This document shows positions 1 through 8,700 of a DNA stretch of 64,000 nucleotides, piece by piece (within the stretch, counting starts at the first letter, position 1; each line of letters opens with the position of its first letter). Source of the DNA: Leptospira inadai serovar Lyme str. 10 (GTDB lineage Bacteria > Spirochaetota > Leptospiria > Leptospirales > Leptospiraceae). Position numbers and translations under genes: made by a program. The notes under the pieces were generated by a model that was not told where the DNA came from, did not search any database, and was given only the letters and a program-made list of their open reading frames with translations. The stretch covers positions 1-64,000 of the forward strand of contig NZ_AHMM02000005.1 of NCBI RefSeq assembly GCF_000243675.2, read 5' to 3'.

Positions 1-421
1 CGGAATGAACTGCAAGTTCTCTTACTTAAATCCCAGCTGACGGCATACAAACGGAGAACAAAACAATTTCATACAAGACCCTTCGAAAGAATCAAAATCG
101 TGTTACTTTCCTACGTCCTTAAAAAATTGGCAGGATTTAATGATCATCGTTTCGCCGGAAACCGTTCTTAAGTGGCGGAAAGAAAAGTTCAAAATCTTTT
201 GGGCCATGCTCTCTAAAAGAAAGAAACCCGGAAGGCCCAATATTCCTTGGAATACGATTAAACTGATCAGAAAAGTCGCTAAAGAAAACTATATTTGGGG
301 AGCTACGAAACTTCATGGACTACTTCATAAATTAGGGTATGATATCTCTGAACGCACCGTCTCTAAATATATTCCGAAACGACCACCGAATCCAAGGAAA
401 CGACCGATAGTGTCCTTAAAG
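1..421 (+). pseudogene. Broken integrase-type transposase (IS3/IS481-like), N-terminal half
   Basis: Reading from base 1 gives a continuous helical segment ([20 protein letters not shown] and on) that runs into a stop near base 175. The sense then continues in the next frame from about base 140, with a helix-turn-helix-like stretch ([36 protein letters not shown]). One indel near 135-145 therefore splits the gene. The protein then ends at the boundary of the IS256-like element, before any DDE integrase core could be encoded. It is a remnant of a two-domain transposase with an N-terminal HTH and a missing C-terminal rve core. The 5' end lies outside the window. The family call is from the motif style only. 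Confidence 0.6.
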
Positions 422-1753
422 TTTCGCACAATTTAAATTTTAAGCAAGGCTCTGAATACCGTCAAGCCGTGAGCTTTGAAATTTTTAACTCTTTTAACTT
501 CTCCATGTCAACATACTTTTTAGTTCCCCACTTAGTAGAGGCAACATGCCTTAACCTTGCAGTAGCTAACATGAGAGCGGACTTACCATCCGGAAAAGCT
601 CCTACAACTTTCGTTCTTCTCTTGATCTCTTTGATGATCCGCTCTAAAGGATTATTCGTTCGTATCTTTCTCCAATGCTCGGAAGGAAAGTCCATATAGG
701 CTAAAGTTTCCTCAATTCCATCAGAAACTACCTTAGCCGCTTCTTTTAATTTCATTTCCGTTAGTCGTTCTACGACGAATTTGGCTTTCTTCTAAAGACT
801 CATCTTTGTTCTCTTGAGCATGGATTGCTTTCAGCATTTGAGATATAACTTTGAAAGAACCTCTTGGAGCTTTGCCGAATACATTCCTGTAGAAATGAAC
901 GATACATCTTTGCCACTTGGATTCAGGAAGAAGTAAGGGATCGATTCCACTAAACCTAGACACTTATCAGAGATCATTAAATTCACTCCTTTGAGCCCTC
1001 TATCCTTCAGGTGCTTTAAGAAAGCTTGCCAACTTTCCTTGTCTTCTCTCGCTCCTTCCATCGAGCCTAAAACCTCTCTGTAGCCTTCTGAATTGACTCC
1101 TATGGCTACCAGAATCGCTACGTTGCGGACTTCACCACCCCAGGATTTCTTGAGATAGAGGCCATCCAAATAAACGTAAGGATATTCATCGGTAAGTTGA
1201 CGGCTTCTCCATTCGTCGATCTGAACAAAGACTTTCTGATTTAATTTGCTAATCGTTGAAGGAGAAACTTTCGTTCCCCAGAGCGTCTCCGTGATATCCT
1301 CGACCCTCCGGACTGATACTCCGGCTAAATACATTTCCATAAGAGCTTCTTCTACAGAACTCTCTCGACGTTTGTATCTTTCGATGATCGCAGACTCGAA
1401 CGGAATTGTTCTAAGTTTAGGAACTTTTAACTTTACTTTTCCGGCTTTTGTTTCGAAGTTTCTATTATAAGATCCGGCCCGGGTATCTACTCGATCTGGA
1501 TTTCTTTCATACTTCGAGGCTTGGCAGAGTTTATCTGCCTCCTCATCTAAAAGAGCATTCAGCGTTTCTTCGACTGAACCTCTTACGAGTTCACTCAAGT
1601 CCTTCTTGAGTTGGGTCTCATCCACTTGGATTACTTTCAGGTGGCTTTTATCTTCTTCTGCCCTCATGGGGGGTTCTCCTCTTCTTGAAATTTGTTTGCT
1701 TACAATCTCAATCGGTTAGGAGAGCCTTTCTTTTTATCTATAAATGTGCGAAA
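422..1753 (-). mobile_element. IS256-family insertion sequence, about 1.33 kb, degenerate
   Basis: The ends carry imperfect terminal inverted repeats of about 33 bases. TTTCGCACA at the left end mirrors TGTGCGAAA at the right end, and both ends repeat AAGGCTCT about 15 bases further in. The length suits IS256 elements. The only gene inside is a frameshifted mutator-type transposase. No clear target duplication was identified. The left end abuts a broken integrase-type transposase, so it probably inserted into older mobile DNA. Confidence 0.6.
462..1667 (-). pseudogene. IS256-family (mutator-type) transposase with two frameshifts
   Basis: A DDE transposase of about 400 residues can be rebuilt from three overlapping frames. 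The first frame, from ATG 1667, carries the first Asp (YVYLDGLYLK) and the second (LMISDKCLGLVESI). Near base 950 the sense moves to a second frame (ESKWQRCIVHFYRNVFGKAP). Near base 785-795, at a GAAGAAAGCC run, it moves to a third (KAKFVVERLTEMKLKEAAK). The third frame contains the expected catalytic Glu in NNPLERIIKEIKRR. All three catalytic acids survive, but two indels mean no active enzyme should be made without recoding. The family call is firm; inactivity is inference. Confidence 0.85.
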
Positions 1754-1888
1754 TATTTAGAACGTTATCCTTTTTGAAAATTCCTCAAACTCTTGCTGCC
1801 AATCTACATTTGTTCTTTTCATTAAAAATAGCTTAGCAGGATTTTAAGATTCGCGAAAGGTGTGCTTGATTAGGCGCTTACCGTTATG

Positions 1889-2746
1889 TTACTTAGGTAA
1901 ATACTGGAAAACCGAATCCTTATTATCATTACCAATATCTCCGATGCAAGTGATATCTTTGTGAATCGAGCCATCGTAGATACTGTTGATTTCAATCCCT
2001 ATCATAATATAAACGACTTTCGAGCCTGAGGAAGTTTCATATATATCGCCATACATTTGATCGAAGTTTTGGATATTAATCTTCTGGTACCCGACCTCAT
2101 CTTTCAGAGTTACTTTTTGTTTTTGATATAACCCTGGATCGGTAAAGCCCATGTCTACATCTAAAGAAGTCCCATACCGTAGGGGAACGAGATAGTAGAT
2201 GGTAACGTCTTTAGGGCGACTATAACTGAAATAATCCTTTTTACTCGTTTGTTTACCTGGTAAAATATATAAGTAATTTATCTTTCCCATTGAGTCTTTA
2301 ATAACGATATATGATAAAATTATTTCTCCAACCCCTCGATTTTTATCCGTACAATACGTCTTGTTATGTTGCTCGTATAATCCGTCGTAGGCATTGTATT
2401 CGCAAGACTTCCTGGTCCATTCTTGCATTTTAGTTTCATTCTGACCAGACGGTTTAGATTTCATAAAATCCGAAAGAGCCTTACCCTTAGGTCTTAAATG
2501 TGAGGTGGCAAGCCCTAAACCATCTACCCAACGGCCGTATTTCAATATGCCATCCGGATGTTGGAACTTGAAATCACCTTCCAGGATATCTTCCTGTTTC
2601 ATTGTGGACAACTTTCGTAGCCCCTCATTATCTTTTGAAGTAATGCAATCAGGTCCTGGAGAGATATGCATTTGGCTATCTACAGGAGAAAGCACCGAAA
2701 AAATTAAAAGGATCGTGGCAAAAAAGTAAATACTGTTCTTTTTCAT
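1889..2746 (-). CDS. Exported protein of unknown function; candidate immunity/accessory partner of the giant Hint protein
   Basis: This is a 285-residue protein with a clear type I signal peptide (MKKNSIYFFATILLIFSVLS, cleavage probably near SPVDSQ), so it should be periplasmic or outer-membrane associated. The mature part has scattered Cys (PGPDC, KSCEYNAYD, KTYCTDKN, DITCIG) and no domain I recognise. It starts 8 bases after the stop of the giant gene on the same strand, so the two should be co-transcribed. That is where polymorphic toxins keep their immunity gene. It is AT-richer by eye than the giant's 5' half. The immunity role is inference from position, secretion signal and lack of homology. 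It could instead be an export helper or an unrelated cargo gene. Confidence 0.75.
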   Translation of the reverse strand: MKKNSIYFFATILLIFSVLSPVDSQMHISPGPDCITSKDNEGLRKLSTMKQEDILEGDFKFQHPDGILKYGRWVDGLGLATSHLRPKGKALSDFMKSKPSGQNETKMQEWTRKSCEYNAYDGLYEQHNKTYCTDKNRGVGEIILSYIVIKDSMGKINYLYILPGKQTSKKDYFSYSRPKDVTIYYLVPLRYGTSLDVDMGFTDPGLYQKQKVTLKDEVGYQKINIQNFDQMYGDIYETSSGSKVVYIMIGIEINSIYDGSIHKDITCIGDIGNDNKDSVFQYLPK

Positions 2747-2754
2747 CTTACTAA

Positions 2755-5700
2755 TTACCTTTTTTTATTCCCGGTTATCCAACCCCAAACGTTAGATATG
2801 CCACTCTGAATTCCTTTAAGGAAACCTCCTCTTCCTCCTCTAAACCGATCCCCGCCTCGCTGCGGACTCTCTTCTTTCCCGTCATCGTTAGTAATAGAGT
2901 AAGCGCCTCCGTTCGGTGATAAATTAGCGACCCTTGGATCATTTGCCGGATAATATGCTAATCTACCGTCTTGACCTCCGTTACTTTCGGAATAATGTTT
3001 AGTAGCATCTCCCCAAGAGTCGTTTACAAGAAAACCGCCAATGCTGCCATTAGGACCATCAACATACCCTACAATCTCGACCCAATGCTTAATTGGATTC
3101 CGCCTGTACCCCGCATCAAATTCACCGGCTACATTAACGGTTTTACCCTGCTTAATTTGACTCTTCGCCCATTCATAAAATTGATTTTGTTTAGACTCCG
3201 TAGATCTATTTTCATATTTAAAAATATCTCGATCTTTTACAGCTAGTCCATAATCCTTAAGAAGCACATCCGCAGCTTCCGCATTGATACCTGAAGGTCG
3301 TAAGCCTAATTTATTCGCGGCTTTCTCTCCAATTTCCTTCGCAAGTTCGCCTAACGGTCGATCACTGAATCTCGGATTTGTAGAGGTCGCCCCAATATTA
3401 CATATATCTCCGGATTTTAAATTGTGATTAACTCCAGGGCCTTGTTCCAAATCAGATTCATAGGCCCTTCTTTGGTTTCGATTATTCAAATCATATTCAT
3501 AAATTATATTTCTCTTTCCATTCGCCGAATAATCACCGCGGGTCTCTCTTTGCGTCCTAGCCGTATCGCCCAACAATAACTTACCTTTCAAAGGTTCATT
3601 AGGATTATTTGTTGGGATTTGAATTTCTACCGATTTACGACCGGTTGCCGTCTCAGAAATCTTATTCGCACCCGTTGTTGGGTCTTTTACTAATTCGACC
3701 TTGGGTTTACCGTCATCATACTTGCTTCCCTTACTTGCGCGCTCACCCAATACGTTCGTTGTATACTGTAAGGCTGACTTGTCATCTGTTTTAAAGCTGA
3801 CTACGGATTGTTTTAAAATTTCTAGATTCGAGCTCGGGGTGTCGATCCAACGTCCATTGTGGTACTGGCTCTGAACGATCTGAATCTCACCGCCTTTCTT
3901 ATGGAAGGTTAACGTTTCGGGATTTCCATACATGTTCGACTTCGTGCTAAACGTTACGTAGTCTTTGCCTGTTTCAGTCCGTTCCCACCTACCGCCACCG
4001 TAATTAAATCCATCGATTTTACCCAAGGCTCGCAGCTTATCACTTACTGAAGCGTTTGATTTCTCATACTTGGGGCTTCCTGCTTTATCATACCCGACTA
4101 TACCACCCAGCAGCTTTGTATTGTCTTCGGTCAAGATTCCTTTGCCGTCCAAGATGTCCTGGATCTGCTGGGTGTAGTTATGAACCAGCACCCCAGCCTT
4201 CGTTATAAAATAACTGTGGTTGCCTTCCACCTCGAGGTTATAAACACGATCTTGCCTGCGGATCTCTTCTATCTTACGGATTCCTAATGTGCCCGTATAC
4301 GTTTCCGACCAGTTAGGTGCATGGTTTGTTGCATTGCTTACTGAGGTTAACGATGCTCCGATCGGAATCTGTCTTGCATTCATCTCAGATAGAATCGCCG
4401 TATTCTGGATACTTGCCAGTGTCACGGACCGGTTGGCAGGTTGGAGGTCCTTCACTTGAGTCCAGCCTTGTCCCTTCACATAGAAGGGGTGATTCCAGGT
4501 CGTTTCTACTGTAGTTCCGTTGGTGTATGTGATCTTATGGATTAGAGGCACGTCATGGATGAAGGTTTCCGTGACCTTCTCAAAGGATAGCTTACCCGTA
4601 TTCTCATTATGGGATAATACGTATTCTCCCACTCGGATCTTCTCGATTGGTTTAAAGCCCTCTTTTGTTCTGACTAGGGTACCGGCTACAAAACAGGAGT
4701 CGAATTCAAACTTCTTATTTCCGTCACTTCGTATACCACCCGTATCCGATACTCCAAACGAGAGCAATACGTCCGATTTCAAACGGGTCAACACATTTTC
4801 TAGGACTCCCTCTGAAGAGGCTCCCTTTTTCAGGCTTATATCAAGATCATACTTATCTTTCAATGCAGCGGCTGTGTTCTCAAACGTAGATTCCCAAGAC
4901 TTCTGACCCAACTTTTCGATCGTCTTATCTTTATAGTTCTGATACATCGCAAGGACTTCATTCCCTCTTCCTTGAGCGATCATCTCCCTCACTGTAGATT
5001 CCTTGATCTGACCGTTCTCGGATAGCACATGTCCGACTACCTCTGCGTTATGGTTCACTCCTTCCGCATGGAGTTCTCCCGCGTGTTCTTGGATTACGTT
5101 ATTATTAAGCTCCGTTTGGAAATTCGCATTCCCGTGGACTGATCCGAATTTATGTGTATTCGGATCAAAGTCGACCGAGGCAACGGTCGCTCCTCTGTAT
5201 TGTCCGCTTAGATTAAAGCTGCCGTTGTTTGAATACGTAAGAGAGGCTCCGCCGTTCATCACTCCATTCCAGCGACTCGGGACTTGCGTTTTCTCCCCAT
5301 TCGGACCGATCCTCGTTTCCTGATCGTTACGTCCGTAGTTATAAAACACTCCGGCATTCGAGGATCCGTCCCTACTCGCAGAGAGGGAAACTCCAAGATG
5401 ATGGTTGCCGTTCGGATTGAAATCGTATCCCCCGTTTACCGTATAATTTCCGCTTCCTGTACTATAATCGATTCCGAGGAAGGACCCTTTTGGTACGTAT
5501 TCGCCGTTATAATTTACATTGACGTCTACACCGCTTCCGGGTGCAAAACTGACTCCTAAGCTAACATCACCTTTAGAATAACCGACTCCGCCTCCCCATC
5601 CGCCTGCCTTTCCATCCTCGCCCATTAGGATGTCTGCATTTTGGTGTGTATTCCAAGATACAAATCCGGTGATCGGGGTTTTACTCGCGATGGTAGCTGT

Positions 5701-8700
5701 TGACAAGATTCCGTTCACAAACCCGGCGATGGCTCCGTTTGTTCCTCCCTGCTCTCCTCCAATCACAGTTTGGGTTGCTATATCAACGATCGCTGCTACT
5801 GCTCTGACTACTCTCAGCGTATTCATCGCTTCCGTTGATAGGGTCACCACATTCTTTATGTCATTCGCTATCGCACCAATGGTTGCCACTAAACTTTCGG
5901 AGGCCGCTCCTGCCGTGCAAAAGCTGATCACTGCCGACGCGACAAGCTCTACTGCCTGCTCGGCTTCGTTCACTCTCTCTTGTCTCGCTTGCTTCCTAGC
6001 CTCTCTCTTGTCCATATACGACCGGAGGAGTGAGGCAAAGTTCTGGACTTCCTGATCGCTTCCGTTCGGATCTATACTCTTCGCTATATAATCAAAGACG
6101 AGCTCTCTTTCCTTTTGTTTGATAAACGACTTGTTGATCATGCCTGTCTCGGATTTCGCCTGTAAGGCTGCTCCTGTCACGCTATCCGACCAATCCTTCG
6201 ATTGATGATAAATGCTCTTAGTATCCGATTTACTAAAGATTCCGAATCCTTTCCCTATATCCGCAAGCGTAACCACTACACCTCGGGCCACCTTCATCAC
6301 GATTGATTCGATTCCGCCTTTAAACAGCACATGATCCAAATACAAAAGTCCACCCACTCCGGGCAGTGCAAACTCGGTCGTCTGCAATCTTCGTAGTTCT
6401 GCCTTGGCTTCCTGCCGAGTCAGGTAATCTCCTACGATCTGCTCCATCTGCTGCGTATATGCAGGATCCCAACCCGCCTTATCTCCGTAGATCTCAACAG
6501 ACGTCTTCGCTAACTCCACTCTCTCCTGTTGCCAACTCTTCTCTGCGTCCTTATAATCCTTCAGTTTAAAGGCATTCACATCCTTGCGGACATTCCCTTC
6601 GATCTGTTTATAATCCGCTCCTGTGATTAAGTGGAGATCTCTAGCTCCCTCTAACCCTACTTTCGCAACCGCTCCTAAGATCTCTGCCATCGGGCCATGG
6701 GTATTCGACATGGCTAATTTCAGTTGGCCTTCGATTCGGCCGAGAGAAAACATTCCGGATGTCTCTCCGAACTCTCTCTCCGCTTCCTTATGTTTCATGT
6801 AAGACCCGACCACTTGTTGCATCTTACTGATTTCGTCCGCCGACCAGCCGTTCGCTTTCCCTAATTGTGCCGTTGCGTATTGGGCCGCCTGGATCTGGTC
6901 GTTATGCCACTGCGTGATCGCATTCTTTTCGTCCACAAGCTTCAGTGAGTTGATCACTCCTCTCATGTCCTTATCGAATGTCTTTTCCTCTCTCTTGGAG
7001 ATCACATGCGCGTTTTGTAATATTCTTGCAGCCACGTCCGCTACAAAACCAACTGCTTCTGCAAGCGGGCCTTCGAGAGACGCTTCCATCATTCTCACCG
7101 ACCCTTCCAATCTCCCGATCGAAAGCATCTGTCCCCTCATCCCGAGCTCGTTCTTAGCCTCGTTCTGTCTCACGTAATCCGTCATCAATTGGGACGCTAG
7201 TTGGATTGTATCCGGCGGCCAGTTCTGAGACTTTCCGTATTCGGTCATGATGAGTCCGTATACGGCCGTCTTATCATCTCTCCACTGGCTGATGGCTGCC
7301 ATATCCTGTGCGTGGAACAGTCCTCCCCCGATTTTATAGATCAAATCACCTGCGATAGAATCCATCGGTCCAAATGCTTGGAATACATTTCTCACTTCCG
7401 TGAGCGCCCGCATATTATGCTCCGCTGTCTTATACGCCTCGTGATCCAGATACGCTCCCGCTAAGAATGACGCCGCCTCCGGTGACAAATGGAATGTATT
7501 TACTAAAAACGTTGTATACGCATTCTGGACCAGGTTATGGGTCTCGTGGGCAACCCATTGCTGAGTGCTCATCCCTCCCAAGAATACGTTCTCTATAAAG
7601 TCCGCTACCATTCCTGCTGTTCTCGCCTGCTCGGTCGCACTCATGGACGCCTTCGTCTCATTGGCACTGTTGAGAGCATCGTAGCTTGCTAGTTTAAATA
7701 GTGTCGAGTTCGAATAATTTCCGTTCGCAAAGAAGTTATTTACTCCCGCAAAGCTAGCTCCTATGATCTCAGAGATCTTGTCTCCTTCATGGTGGTCCGG
7801 ATTATTATCGAAGATATTCCCGACTCCTCCTCCGTGGCCGAGTAGGAATGCGGGAGACGGTCCTATCGTGATATGTTGGGTCCTTTGTGTAAAATTATAA
7901 TTAGCCGCGTTATCTCCCTGTCCGATTGCATCTCCCGTGTAGATCGCCTCGTCCAGTTGGATATTTCCCCCGGAATCCACATGCACATTTGAATATTTTA
8001 ATGTAGTATATCCGTTACACGCCCCGGCCGTGAGATCCGCTCCGCATTTGCTTGTCAAAAACTGATCGATGGTCTCGTTTCCGCATTTGCTCGTGGCAGG
8101 ATCGCAGTAATTCACGTAATTCCCGTCCTGGTTCACGATATATATCTTTCCATCGTCTCCCTTCTTCGTAGAAAGGTTCCCGCTATCTCTTAGCAGTTGG
8201 TCCTGTCCATTCTGGGTAAACGTTCTTTCATGGGAAAGGCTAGTTGCCATCTGTTGCATGTAGTTCATGCGATCGTTCAGTAGCGCGTTATTCGTGGAGG
8301 ACAATAGGGTCAGATTCGAGACCCCGTTAATCGCTTGGTTAAACGAAGTCGAAAAGGAACTGAGTAGTCCAAAATTCAGTGCGTTGTATTGGGATTGCGG
8401 ATTTACCAATGACAATTGGCTCGTTACATTGCTGAACAAGCCTGCGCTCACACTAGGAGTCGACGAGAGATTCGTCCCCGAGTTAAAATTCAAGGTCCCA
8501 AGCAATTCCTGGGCCAGCAATTGTGCATCCGCCTGGTTCTGGCTGCTCTTCAGTTTATTATTCGCAGAGGCAAAATCCGTATTTGCCTTCGTTTGCAATT
8601 GATTCATTTGGCTTAACCAAGTCGTCTCGCTCGTCTGCAGGCTCTGCAATCCTGTCGAATAATCGCTCTGCGCTTGGCTCAAAAGAGTCTGCTCCCGCAA

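Noticed and set aside
4177..4695. Full splicing intein inside the giant protein
   Set aside because: The residue after the terminal HN is Tyr, not Cys, Ser or Thr, and the flanks do not form a known conserved protein when joined.
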